Shown piece by piece: positions 14,000 through 21,889 of a stretch of 34,494 bases of DNA. The stretch is from Alphaproteobacteria bacterium. Its GTDB lineage: Bacteria; Pseudomonadota; Alphaproteobacteria; ATCC43930; Allostellaceae. Within the stretch, counting starts at the first letter, position 1; every line of letters starts with the position of its first letter. Below the pieces are notes generated by a model. It made no database searches. It was given only the letters and a program-made list of their open reading frames with translations, and was not told where the DNA came from. The DNA is taken from positions 1-34,494 of the forward strand of contig JADZBA010000010.1 of the NCBI GenBank assembly GCA_020852355.1, given 5' to 3'. A program made the position numbers and the translations under genes.

Positions 14000-15523
14000 A
14001 TGACGACCTTGGACGGCGCAGCCCTCCTGCCACCCGAAGGCGAGCTGCCGCCCGGCATGATCACGCCGGACCAGGAAGAGCTGCTCCGTATCCTCTACAG
14101 CCCCGACGAGATCGCCGCCCCGCTGTTCGAGCGGTGGCAGGCCCGCGTCGACATGACCGACCTCGACGACGGCTGCTACCGGCTCTACCCGTATCTCTAC
14201 CGCCGCATCCGCGGCTTCGCGCCCGATCATCCGTTCCTCGGCCGGCTGAAAGGCCTGTTCCGCCGCTCGCTCTATCGCAACAACATGCTCTTCCAGTGGG
14301 CGCGCGAGGTGCTGGAGCGCCTGCGCGCCGCGGAGATCGACTGCATCGTGCTGAAGGGCGCGGCGCTGGTGCGCTCGATCGGCCTGTCGGCCGGCTTCCG
14401 GCCGATGGCCGACGTCGACCTGCTGGTGCGGCCGGGCGACGCGCGGCGGGCGATGGAGGTGGCCGATCCGCTGTTCCGCAGGATCCTCGACGATCCGGTC
14501 GGCACCATGGCGCGCATCCAGCTCCGCCATGGCGCCTCGATCATGGACGACCGGCGCCTGGAGATCGACATGCATTGGCGGATCGGCGACGTCTGGGCGC
14601 CGGGCGACGATCCCGATGCACCCTTCTGGGAGACCGCGCAGCCGGTCGAGCTGTCGGGCGCCACGGCGCTCGCCCTGGCGCCGACCGAGCTGCTCTACCA
14701 CGTGGTCGTCCACGGTCTCTCCTGGAACGCCCTCCCGACGGTCCGCTGGATCTCCGACGCCCTCGACATCATGGCGGCCGAGGGCGATCTCCTCGACTGG
14801 CATCGCCTGGTCGCGCTCGCGGAGCGCTACCACCGGCGCGCGACCGTGCGCGTCGCCCTCGCCTATGTGCGCCACCGCTTCGCCGGCCCCGTGCCGGACT
14901 GGGTGCTGGCGGCCCTGGGGCCGCCGTACGATGCGCGCGAGGCCGCCGACTTCCGCCAGGAGATGCTGCCCTGGAAGACGCCCGTCGACATGGCGGACGT
15001 CCGTCTGCTCGCGCCGGACTGGCTCGCGCGCATGCGCGAGCGGGTGCCCGGGCGGCGCTGCATCGTCTTCCTGCCAGACCGCATGGCGACGCCCGACGTA
15101 ATGGGCTGGATCGGCTCCATCGGTGCCGATCATATCTGCGAGTTCCCGGCCGACGGCGTCGTGATGAAGGAGGTCCGCCGCCGCATCGTGGAATCCGAGC
15201 AGTGGCGGCGGGGCTTCTACGGCCGACCCGGTGCGCTGCTGCGGATCGACCCCGGCGATGCCCTGCCGGCCGGGCTCTCCGGCCCGGTCTATGTGCGCGT
15301 CTGGCGCAAGGACGAGCAGTGGCGCATCCGCGCTTTCGTCTCCAGCCTGCGGGACTGGCCGGTCGGCGCTCCCGTGTTGCGCCTCGACTCGGTGGTCGGC
15401 TTCCGCAAGCCGAGCCTGCTGGGCCGGGAGGATGCGGTGCCCACGCCGTGCCTGCCGGCCTGGCCCGGCTTCCCCGAAGGCGCGCTCACGGCGACGCCGG
15501 CCGGGGTCCTGCCGTCGCGGTGA
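14000..15523 (+). CDS. Nucleotidyltransferase family protein (NTP_transf_5-like), copy 2
   Basis: This is a tandem paralogue of the preceding gene, alignable along its whole 507 residues. It has KG at 119-120, aspartates 138 and 140 in MADVDLLV, and Asp190/His192 in EIDMHW, so the catalytic set is intact. Divergence is concentrated in the middle helices and the C-terminus, where copy 2 has GFRKPSLLGREDAVPTPCLPAWPGF. The ATG at 14000 is preferred by comparison with copy 1. A GGAGG at 13993-13997 is too close to serve it well, and a TTG at 13991 is an alternative. It begins 10 bases after copy 1 stops. Its 3' end overlaps the convergent DUF169 gene by 38 bases. Confidence 0.78.
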   Translation: MTTLDGAALLPPEGELPPGMITPDQEELLRILYSPDEIAAPLFERWQARVDMTDLDDGCYRLYPYLYRRIRGFAPDHPFLGRLKGLFRRSLYRNNMLFQWAREVLERLRAAEIDCIVLKGAALVRSIGLSAGFRPMADVDLLVRPGDARRAMEVADPLFRRILDDPVGTMARIQLRHGASIMDDRRLEIDMHWRIGDVWAPGDDPDAPFWETAQPVELSGATALALAPTELLYHVVVHGLSWNALPTVRWISDALDIMAAEGDLLDWHRLVALAERYHRRATVRVALAYVRHRFAGPVPDWVLAALGPPYDAREAADFRQEMLPWKTPVDMADVRLLAPDWLARMRERVPGRRCIVFLPDRMATPDVMGWIGSIGADHICEFPADGVVMKEVRRRIVESEQWRRGFYGRPGALLRIDPGDALPAGLSGPVYVRVWRKDEQWRIRAFVSSLRDWPVGAPVLRLDSVVGFRKPSLLGREDAVPTPCLPAWPGFPEGALTATPAGVLPSR

Positions 15524-16349
15524 CCGCGCCGGCGGCGCGCTTGCCGCCTTCGCCGTAGCTGACGTCCATGCCCTCGGCCGGGTCGGCATTGGCGCCGTAG
15601 GGCGGGATCGGGTAGCGCAGGCCGACCTTGGCCAGCGCCTCCAGCCCCTCGACGCCGCGGCGGAATTCGTCGGGCGGGCAGGCGACCAGCATCTCGTCGT
15701 CGGCGACGCCGCCGTAGCGCCGCTCGGCGTAGCAGGGGATGGAGATCGAGGTCTTGCGCGTCTTCAAGGCGCGGCCCCAGGAATCGGCGCAGGCGCTCTC
15801 GCCGGTGATGCTCATGTCGTAGCGGCGATAGCGGGCGTGCTGGAGGCCGTTGACGAAGAGGATGGTCTGCCCCGGCGTGCCGTAGAAGAGGCAGATGTCG
15901 GGCGGGTCGAGGCGCGCCGCGCGCAGCGGCGAAGCGACGACGCCGACATGGCCGGCGGCCGGCGCGCGCGGCATCGTCGCCTGGTGCAGCCGGGCGTTCT
16001 CCTGGTCGGCGAACCACACGCCGGCCAGCTTGCGCCCGGACAGGTAGTCCTCGCCCGGCGCGTTGAGGCCGATGACGCCGCCGCAGTTGCTCCATGGCCG
16101 GACATTCTCGTGCGCGATGCCGATGGTGAGACCGGCGACGCGCGCCTGGGTGACGAGCTGGCAGGTGGTGAAGCGCCGCCCCGCGCGCGGCCGCCGCAGG
16201 CCGGGCACGGCGGCGAACGCCGCCTCGTCGTCGAAGAGACGCATGCCGATCGGCAGCGTGCGCAGGCGCAGCAACCCTTCGAGTCGCTGCGCCAGATCCT
16301 TCAGCTCGGCCGCCGTCGGCGCCGGCCGCGCGTTCTTCTTTCTGGGCAT
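15486..16349 (-). CDS. DUF169 family protein
   Basis: The 287-residue protein matches the DUF169 family, which is widespread and without an assigned biochemical role. Typical features are the N-terminal RTLPIGMRLFDDE block, FTTCQLVTQAR, a NCGG motif, PDICLFYGTPGQ and the ITGESACADSWGRAL region, with an IPCYAERRYGG block afterwards. Several conserved cysteines could bind a cofactor or metal, but this is inference. GGAGG lies six bases before the ATG at 16349, which fixes the start. It converges on and overlaps the second nucleotidyltransferase by 38 bases, and diverges from the SDR gene across 89 bases. Confidence 0.82.
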   Translation of the reverse strand: MPRKKNARPAPTAAELKDLAQRLEGLLRLRTLPIGMRLFDDEAAFAAVPGLRRPRAGRRFTTCQLVTQARVAGLTIGIAHENVRPWSNCGGVIGLNAPGEDYLSGRKLAGVWFADQENARLHQATMPRAPAAGHVGVVASPLRAARLDPPDICLFYGTPGQTILFVNGLQHARYRRYDMSITGESACADSWGRALKTRKTSISIPCYAERRYGGVADDEMLVACPPDEFRRGVEGLEALAKVGLRYPIPPYGANADPAEGMDVSYGEGGKRAAGAVTATAGPRPASP

Positions 16350-16387
16350 CGTCGTCCTCCGTCGCTGGCCGCGGATATTGCTCCCGG

Positions 16388-16419
16388 CGCGACGGCCGTG
16401 CGACGACAAAACCGTCGCG
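16388..16419. repeat. Inverted repeat in the DUF169/SDR divergent promoter region
   Basis: CGCGACGG (16388-16395) and its exact complement CCGTCGCG (16412-16419) are separated by 16 bases, placing the arms about two helical turns apart. It lies 20 bases before the SDR ATG. It could be an operator or a leader hairpin; in GC-rich DNA an 8-bp repeat can arise by chance. Confidence 0.35.
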
Positions 16420-16438
16420 ACCGCAGGAGGGGAGCACA

Positions 16439-17194
16439 ATGGCCGACAGTCCCGGAACGCTCGTCGTCACCGGCGCCGGCCGCGGCATCGGCGCCGCCGT
16501 CGCCCGCGCCGCCGCCGCGGCCGGCTGGCGCGTCGCCGTGCACTACGGGACGTCGCGCACGGCGGCCGAGGCGGTGGTCGCGGAGATCGCCGCCGCGGGC
16601 GGGACCGCCGCCGCCTTCCCGGCGGAGATCGCCGATGCGGCAGCGGTCGCCGACCTGTTCGCCGCCGTCGACCGCAGGCTCGGCCCCGTCGCCGGCCTCG
16701 TCAACAATGCCGGCATCATCGGCGCTCGGGCGCCGATCGCCGCGCTCGCCCCGGGGCTGGTCGAGCGCGTGCTCGCCGTCAACGTCGCCGGCACGATGTA
16801 CGCGACGGCGGAGGCGGTGCGGCGCATGGCGCGGAGCCGCGGCGGTGCCGGCGGCGCGATCGTCAACGTTTCCTCGCTGGTCTCGCTCACCGGCGGCCTG
16901 CCGCAGGAGGTGCACTATGCCGCCAGCAAGGGCGCGGTCGACAGCCTGACGCTGGGCCTCGCGCGCGAGCTGGCGGCGGACGGCATCCGCGTCAACGCGG
17001 TGCGGCCGGGCATCATCGCGACCGACATCCACGAGGTCCATGGCGGGCGCGCCTTCGTCGAGGGCTTCGCGGCCAACATCCCGGCCGGCCGCGCGGGCAC
17101 GGCGGAGGAGGTCGCGGCGACGGTGCTGTGGCTGCTCTCCGAAGCGGCGGCCTACGTCACGGGCGCGCTCCTCAACGTGGCCGGCGGGCGGTAG
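16439..17194 (+). CDS. Short-chain dehydrogenase/reductase (classical SDR, FabG-like)
   Basis: This NAD(P)-dependent oxidoreductase has 251 residues, the standard classical-SDR length. It has the cofactor motif TGAGRGIG (11-18), NNAG (89-92), catalytic Ser at 145/146, and Tyr160-x3-Lys164 (HYAASKGA). The active site is complete. A Thr-Asp pair (IIATDI) follows the PG motif as usual. HYGTSR after beta strand 2 (no acidic residue) suggests an NADP preference, which is inference. AGGAGGGG lies six bases before the ATG. The stop is only three bases from the convergent stop of the potC-like gene. FabG itself usually sits with fatty acid genes, so the substrate here is unknown. Confidence 0.88.
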   Translation: MADSPGTLVVTGAGRGIGAAVARAAAAAGWRVAVHYGTSRTAAEAVVAEIAAAGGTAAAFPAEIADAAAVADLFAAVDRRLGPVAGLVNNAGIIGARAPIAALAPGLVERVLAVNVAGTMYATAEAVRRMARSRGGAGGAIVNVSSLVSLTGGLPQEVHYAASKGAVDSLTLGLARELAADGIRVNAVRPGIIATDIHEVHGGRAFVEGFAANIPAGRAGTAEEVAATVLWLLSEAAAYVTGALLNVAGGR

Positions 17195-17197
17195 GGC

Positions 17198-18007
17198 TCA
17201 CACGCTGGCCGAGCGGATGTCGCCGATGCGCTCCACGACCAGCAGCGCCACCACGGCGAGCGCCATCTGCACGGTGCAGACCGCGGCGACCGACGGATCG
17301 AACTGGTTCTGCAGGTAGCTCAGCATCACCACCGGCAGCGTGTTGGTCGAGGACGTGCCGAAGAAGAACGAGATCGGGAGGTTGTCGAGCGAGATCAGGA
17401 TCGCGAAGAGCGAGCCCGCGAAGACGCCGGGCTTGATCAGCGGCAGGGTGACGAGCCGGAAGGTCTCGAACCGGCCGGCGCCGAGGATCGCGGCGGCTTC
17501 CTCCAGGTCGCCCGGCACCGCCCGGTAGACGGCGATGACGTTGCGCGTGACGTAGGGGATGGCGATCACCGTGTGCGCCACCAGCAGCGCGTCGAACGAG
17601 ACGCCGAAGCCCAGCGCCGAGAGGTAGTAGAGCAGCGCGAAGCCGAGCACGATCGCCGGCATGGAGAGCGGCGCCAGCAGGAAGGTGGCGAGCGCCTGGG
17701 CCAGCGGCCGCTGCGAGCGCGCCAGCGCCAGCGCCGCCGGGATGCCGAGCAGGCAGGCGAGCAGCGCCGAGGAAAAGGCGAGCTGCAGGCTGACCAGCAG
17801 CGAATCGATGAAGGGCCGGTACTCGACGATGCGCCGGTACCAGCGCAGCGAGACGGACTGGATCGGGAAGCTGATGAACTCCGCCTCGCCGAACGACACC
17901 ACCACGACGACGACGATCGGCGCCATGACGAAGAGGAAGAACAGCACGACGAAGGTGCCGAGGCCGACCTTCGCCCAGTCGGTCCGCCGCCGCCGGCGCG
18001 CCCTCAC
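17198..18007 (-). CDS. ABC transporter permease, PotC-like (spermidine/putrescine family)
   Basis: This is the second inner-membrane channel subunit of a polyamine-type importer, 269 residues with about six membrane helices. The EAA loop that contacts the ATPase is EEAAAILGAGRFETFRLVTLPLIKPGV, and the first helix is VGLGTFVVLFFLFVMAPIVVVVVVSF. The start is a GTG at 18007 whose last two bases and next two form a GTGA overlap with the upstream permease stop, so the two are translationally coupled. It is the last gene of the leftward unit regulator-ATPase-permease-permease. Confidence 0.88.
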   Translation of the reverse strand: MRARRRRRTDWAKVGLGTFVVLFFLFVMAPIVVVVVVSFGEAEFISFPIQSVSLRWYRRIVEYRPFIDSLLVSLQLAFSSALLACLLGIPAALALARSQRPLAQALATFLLAPLSMPAIVLGFALLYYLSALGFGVSFDALLVAHTVIAIPYVTRNVIAVYRAVPGDLEEAAAILGAGRFETFRLVTLPLIKPGVFAGSLFAILISLDNLPISFFFGTSSTNTLPVVMLSYLQNQFDPSVAAVCTVQMALAVVALLVVERIGDIRSASV

Positions 18008-18879
18008 GCCTTCACCCCGCGGCGCGCGATCAGGCGCAGCTGCACGAACAGGCAGGCGACCGCGAAGACCAGCAGCACGTTGCCCATGGCCCCGGCGAAG
18101 GCGGTGTCGCGCGTCAGGTTGAACTGCTGGTAGATCAGCAGCGGCAGCGTCACGACGTTGCCGCCGCCCAGCAGCAGCATGGTGATGAAGCTGCCGTTGG
18201 TCAGCATGAAGACGAGGATGCAGCCGGTCGCCACCCCGTCGAGGCTGAGCGGCAGGGTCACCGACAGGAAGGCGCGCAGCCGGCCGGCGCCGAGGATCAT
18301 CGCGGATTCCTCCAGCCTCGGGTCGATGCGCTGGAGGACGGCGGCGATCGACAGCACCATGAACGGCACGAGGACGTGGACCAGGCCGACATAGACCATG
18401 GCCGGATCGTTCACGAGGTTGAGCGGCCGCTCGATGATGCCGAGGTCGCGCAGCACCACGTTGACGACGCCGCGGCGGGCGAACAGCACCTGCCAGCCGA
18501 AGGTGCGCATGATGATCGAGGTCAGCAGCGGCGCGATCAGCAGCATGATCATCAGCGTCTGCCAGCGCCCGGCGTAGCGCACGAAGAAGTAGGCGACGGG
18601 ATAGCCCACCAGCAGGCTCGCGACCGTGACGATGGCGCTGACCTGGAGCGTGCGCCAGGTGACCGCGAGATAGTAGGGGTCGCTCAGCAGCTTGCGGTAG
18701 GGCGCGGTGGAGAAGCCGTCGGGCCCGAAGAAGCTCTTGATGCCGTTGTCGATCAGCGGCAGCAGGAAGAAGGCGAGCAGGAAGCCGACGGCGAGCAGGC
18801 TCCAGCCGAGGCCGAGGCCGACGAAGCGCCGGGCGCGCCGGCGCCGGGCGGGGACGGCGGCGATGTCGCCCGCCGTCAT
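18004..18879 (-). CDS. ABC transporter permease, PotB-like (spermidine/putrescine family)
   Basis: This is the first channel subunit, 291 residues, with an arginine-rich cytoplasmic start (ARRRRARRFVGLGLG) and six predicted helices. The EAA loop is EESAMILGAGRLRAFLSVTLPLSLDGV. The segment VTWRTLQVSAIVTVASLLVGYPVAYFFVRY is typical of PotB. Its ATG overlaps the ATPase stop as ATGA, and its own stop overlaps the next permease start as GTGA. This is a tightly coupled three-gene transporter core. Confidence 0.88.
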   Translation of the reverse strand: MTAGDIAAVPARRRRARRFVGLGLGWSLLAVGFLLAFFLLPLIDNGIKSFFGPDGFSTAPYRKLLSDPYYLAVTWRTLQVSAIVTVASLLVGYPVAYFFVRYAGRWQTLMIMLLIAPLLTSIIMRTFGWQVLFARRGVVNVVLRDLGIIERPLNLVNDPAMVYVGLVHVLVPFMVLSIAAVLQRIDPRLEESAMILGAGRLRAFLSVTLPLSLDGVATGCILVFMLTNGSFITMLLLGGGNVVTLPLLIYQQFNLTRDTAFAGAMGNVLLVFAVACLFVQLRLIARRGVKA

Positions 18880-19970
18880 GGCGCCTCGTCGTCGAGAAGC
18901 ACCAGCCACTCCGCGGGCCAGCCGAGCCGCACGGCGTCGCCTGGGGCCAGCGCGGCACCGTCGACCAGCGGCGTCTGGCGATAGGCGAAGACCGGGACGG
19001 CGCGGCCCGGGACCTCCAGCGAGTAGGCATGGTAGCTGCCGCGGAAGACATGCTCGACGACGCGCGCCGGGATGCCGTCGCCGTTCCGCGCGACGTCGAT
19101 CTTCTCCGGCCGCACGGCGACCAGCCGACGCCCGCCAAGTATTCCCTCGCCCGGCACCAGCGAGCGCACGGTCGCCGTCCCCGCCGCCACGGCCAGCGCC
19201 AGGCGGCCGCCCTCGGCACGCTCGACGGTGGCTTCGAAGACGTTGGCGGTGCCGAGGAACTCCGACACGAAGCGGTTGCGCGGGCGCTCGTAGACCGCGG
19301 ACGGCGGGCCGACCTGCAGGATCTCGCCGGCCGACAGCACGGCGACCCGGTCGCTCATCGTCAGCGCCTCCTCCTGGTCGTGGGTGACCAGGATCGAGGT
19401 GATGTCGAGGCGCTTCTGGAGCTGGCGAAGCTCGAACTGCATGCCCTCGCGCAGGTTCTTGTCGAGCGCGCCGAGCGGCTCGTCGAGCAGCAGCACGGAC
19501 GGATCGGTGACCAGTGCGCGCGCCAGCGCGACGCGCTGCTGCTGTCCGCCCGAGAGCTGGTGGGCGAAGCGGTCCTCGAATCCGGCGAGCCGGACGAGGG
19601 CCAGCGCGTCGCGCACCTTCTGCCCCTGGGTCGCCTTGTCGACCCGGCGCATGCGCAGGCCGAAGGCGATGTTCTGCCCGACCGTCATGTGCGGGAAGAG
19701 GCTGTAGTTCTGGAAGACCATGCCGAGGTTGCGCCGGTTGGGCCGCAGGTCGGTCACGTCCACGCCGCCGATCCGCACGGTGCCGGTGTCCGGGGTCTCG
19801 AACCCGGCGATGACGCGCAGCGTCGTCGTCTTGCCGCATCCCGAGGGTCCGAGCAGCGCCAGCATCTCGCCCGGCTCGACCGACAGGCTCGTCGGCCGCA
19901 GCGCATGCACCGGCCCGAAGGTCTTGCTGATGTCCTCGAGCGCGACCGAGAGGGCGGGACGGTCGGTCAC
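18876..19970 (-). CDS. ABC transporter ATPase, PotA-like
   Basis: This ATPase energises the importer; it has 364 residues. It shows Walker A 41-48 (GPSGCGKT), Q-loop Gln87 (VFQNYSLFPHMTV), signature LSGGQQ 139-144, Walker B LLLDEP 160-165 with the LGALDKNLRE D-loop, and switch His197. A C-terminal TOBE-type regulatory domain (about 240-360) carries VRPEKIDV and a FRGSYHAYSLEVPG strand, as in PotA. The start is the GTG at 19970: GGAGAGGAAGGA lies seven bases upstream and conservation begins just after. The frame stays open further upstream, but that part reads as low-complexity Arg/Ser and is not coding. It follows the regulator gene by 58 bases. Confidence 0.9.
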   Translation of the reverse strand: MTDRPALSVALEDISKTFGPVHALRPTSLSVEPGEMLALLGPSGCGKTTTLRVIAGFETPDTGTVRIGGVDVTDLRPNRRNLGMVFQNYSLFPHMTVGQNIAFGLRMRRVDKATQGQKVRDALALVRLAGFEDRFAHQLSGGQQQRVALARALVTDPSVLLLDEPLGALDKNLREGMQFELRQLQKRLDITSILVTHDQEEALTMSDRVAVLSAGEILQVGPPSAVYERPRNRFVSEFLGTANVFEATVERAEGGRLALAVAAGTATVRSLVPGEGILGGRRLVAVRPEKIDVARNGDGIPARVVEHVFRGSYHAYSLEVPGRAVPVFAYRQTPLVDGAALAPGDAVRLGWPAEWLVLLDDEAP

Positions 19971-20028
19971 GGCGACGTCCTTCCTCTCCGCCCTTCGGAC
20001 CACGACCGTGGCGCGAGGCCGTGCGTTC

Positions 20029-20655
20029 TCACAGGTGCCGCTCCGGCAGGGTCTGGCCGATGATCCACAGCACGCGCACCGGGCGGTCGGATTCGTTCCA
20101 GAAGCGGTGGGGGAGCGCGCTGTCGAACTGGAAGCTGTCGCCTTCCTCCAGCGTCGCCTCCTGCTCGCCGACACGCAGCGAGAAGCGGCCCTCCAGCACC
20201 AGCCCGGCCTTCTCGGCGGGATACATCAGCACCGACTCGCCCGAGCCGCCGCCCGGCGGAATGTTGAGCACCATGAACTGCATGTTGACCGCTGCGGCCG
20301 AGGACAGCAGCTCCTTCACCACCAGCTCGGGCCCGAGGTCGAGGCGCGGCCGCCGGGCGGCGCGGCGGACGAACTCCGGGTCGCCGGCCGACGATGGCGG
20401 CTCGTCCTCGGCGAACAGCGCGCTGAGGGGCACCGCCAGCGCCATGCGGATGCGCGTCAGGGTGCGCAGCGATGGATTGGCGAGGTCACGCTCGATCTGG
20501 CTCAGCATGCCGACCGAGATGCCCGAGCGCTGTGCCAGCTCGCTCAGGGTCAGCCCGTTCTCCTGGCGCAGCCGGCGAATGCGGGCGCCCACCAGCGGGC
20601 CGTCGCCGTCGGCGAGGCCGCCGTCCGCCTCCTCGGTTGTCGCGCTCGCTGCCAT
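20029..20655 (-). CDS. XRE-family transcriptional regulator with cupin sensor domain
   Basis: The 208-residue protein has an N-terminal lambda-repressor-type helix-turn-helix (about 22-80: ENGLTLSELAQRSGISVGMLSQIERDLANPSLRTL). A cupin beta-barrel (about 105-205: VLNIPPGGGSGESVLMYPAEKAGLVLEGRFSL, then LPHRFWNES) follows. This is the PuuR-like architecture, in which the cupin binds a small ligand. It is encoded divergently from the binding-protein/hydantoinase operon and leads the transporter operon, so it most likely controls both. The ATG at 20655 is preferred; a TTG at 20670 would add five residues. Confidence 0.88.
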   Translation of the reverse strand: MAASATTEEADGGLADGDGPLVGARIRRLRQENGLTLSELAQRSGISVGMLSQIERDLANPSLRTLTRIRMALAVPLSALFAEDEPPSSAGDPEFVRRAARRPRLDLGPELVVKELLSSAAAVNMQFMVLNIPPGGGSGESVLMYPAEKAGLVLEGRFSLRVGEQEATLEEGDSFQFDSALPHRFWNESDRPVRVLWIIGQTLPERHL

Positions 20656-20666
20656 CCCCGCCCGTT

Positions 20667-20678
20667 TCAATATACTGA
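20667..20678. promoter_or_regulatory. Near-palindrome upstream of the regulator gene (possible autoregulatory site)
   Basis: TCAATATACTGA is palindromic at 10 of 12 positions and is an AT-rich island in GC-rich DNA. It lies 11 bases upstream of the regulator ATG. It could be an operator, or part of a -10 region for either strand. Support is modest. Confidence 0.3.
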
Positions 20679-20728
20679 TCGCGCCGAGCCTAATCTGGGC
20701 CCGTGTTACGGATCAATGAAAATGGAAT

Positions 20729-20760
20729 GGACAGCATTTCGCCAGTGGTGAATTCTGTCC
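20729..20760. promoter_or_regulatory. Dyad-symmetric candidate operator upstream of the binding-protein gene
   Basis: GGACAGCATT (20729-20738) and AATTCTGTCC (20751-20760) are complementary at 9 of 10 positions and spaced two helical turns apart. They lie in the regulator/binding-protein divergent gap, about 35 bases before the ATG at 20794. This is the natural place for the XRE-cupin regulator to bind; which protein binds is inference. Confidence 0.45.
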
Positions 20761-20793
20761 GCGTCGTTTTCCCCTGAGCAGGAGGGCAGCAGC

Positions 20794-21825
20794 ATGCGGA
20801 CCCGAGCGATCATCGGCCCCTTGGTCGGGGCGGCGGCGTGCGTCGTGGCGGCATCGGGCGCCTCGGCGGCCGATCTCGTCGTCAACGCGTTCGGCGGGAT
20901 CTGGGAGAAGGGCTTCCGCGACTGCTACGTCAAGGAGTTCGAGGCCAAGACGGGCAAGAAGGTCGACGTCGTCATCGGCAACCCGATCCAGCTCATGAAC
21001 CAGGTCGAGGCGAACCGGGCGAAGCCGCCGATCGACGTCATCGTCAACTCGATCGACGGCGCCTACGACGCGATCAAGCGCGGCCTCGTCGATCCGTTCG
21101 ACGCCGACAAGCTGCCCAACATGAAGGACATCAACCCCGACTTCCTGAAGGCGGGGCGCGGCTACGGCACCATCCTCAACTACGGCGCCATGGGCATCGC
21201 CTACAACACCAAGGCGGTGAAGAACCCGCCCAAGGACTGGAAGTCGTTCGTCGACGGCACCATCAAGGGTGAATGGAAGGCCGCCATCCCCAGCATCAAC
21301 TACCTGTCGACCTACCTGACCACGCTGTGGATGTACGCGCATGTCTACGGCGGCGGCGTCAACGACATCGGTCCGGGCATCGAAGTGGTCAAGAAGATGA
21401 AGGCGAGCGGCAATCTCGTCTTCTGGTCGGACGTGAACCAGTTCCTCAACATGCTGAAGTCGGGCGAGGTCGATATCGGCATGTACTGGGACGGCCGCAC
21501 CTGGGCCTATGCCGACGCCGGCAATCCGGAGATCTCCTACATCAACCCGAAGCCGGGCGCGGTGATCAACCCGACGCTGATCCAGAAGGTGAAGAACGGC
21601 TCGCCGCTCGGCTACCAGTTCATCGACGTGACGCTGCAGCCCGGCCCGCAGGCCTGCTTCGGCAACCTGCTGCAGTACGGCATGTCGAACCAGAAGGTGA
21701 CCTTCGAGCCGAAGGTTGCCCCGCGGATCACCAAGTTCGAGGAGATCCTGTGGCCGCCCTTCGAAGAGTCGCTGCCCCACACCGCCGGCTGGATCGAGCG
21801 GTGGAACAAGGAGATCGGCGGCTGA
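20794..21825 (+). CDS. Periplasmic binding protein, PotD-like (polyamine-type ABC importer)
   Basis: This is the receptor of the importer encoded leftwards; it has 343 residues. A signal peptide covers about 1-25 (cleavage after ASA). The mature protein has the type II binding fold: LVVNAFGGIWEKGFRDCYVKEFEAKTGKKV at the N-terminus, the IDVIVNSIDGAYDAIKRGLVDPFD block, and GYGTILNYGAMGIAYNTKAVK. AGGAGG lies upstream of the ATG. Splitting receptor and permeases across a divergent promoter is unusual, but both halves share the regulator region. The ligand is unknown. Its co-transcription with hydantoinase-type genes suggests a cyclic amide or N-carbamoyl compound rather than a polyamine. Confidence 0.88.
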   Translation: MRTRAIIGPLVGAAACVVAASGASAADLVVNAFGGIWEKGFRDCYVKEFEAKTGKKVDVVIGNPIQLMNQVEANRAKPPIDVIVNSIDGAYDAIKRGLVDPFDADKLPNMKDINPDFLKAGRGYGTILNYGAMGIAYNTKAVKNPPKDWKSFVDGTIKGEWKAAIPSINYLSTYLTTLWMYAHVYGGGVNDIGPGIEVVKKMKASGNLVFWSDVNQFLNMLKSGEVDIGMYWDGRTWAYADAGNPEISYINPKPGAVINPTLIQKVKNGSPLGYQFIDVTLQPGPQACFGNLLQYGMSNQKVTFEPKVAPRITKFEEILWPPFEESLPHTAGWIERWNKEIGG

Positions 21826-21833
21826 TCTCCCGC

Positions 21834-21863
21834 GACCGGGCGGCCGTGCGCGGCCGCCCGGTC
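21834..21863 (+). terminator. Strong hairpin between binding-protein gene and hyuA
   Basis: A perfect 13-bp inverted repeat (21834-21846 and 21851-21863) with a TGCG tetraloop starts eight bases after the binding-protein stop. It is followed by CCCCTTCTTGCTT, which is too weak a T tract for full termination. It likely stabilises the abundant binding-protein message and attenuates read-through into hyuA; this role is inferred. The arrangement mirrors the hairpin after urtA. Confidence 0.6.
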
Positions 21864-21889
21864 CCCTTCTTGCTTCCCGGAGAGACCTG

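Noticed and set aside
12475-15523. The nucleotidyltransferase pair as a MNT/HEPN-type toxin-antitoxin system
   Set aside because: No HEPN-like partner with an Rx4-6H motif is present, and both proteins are about 500 residues, far larger than MNT antitoxins.
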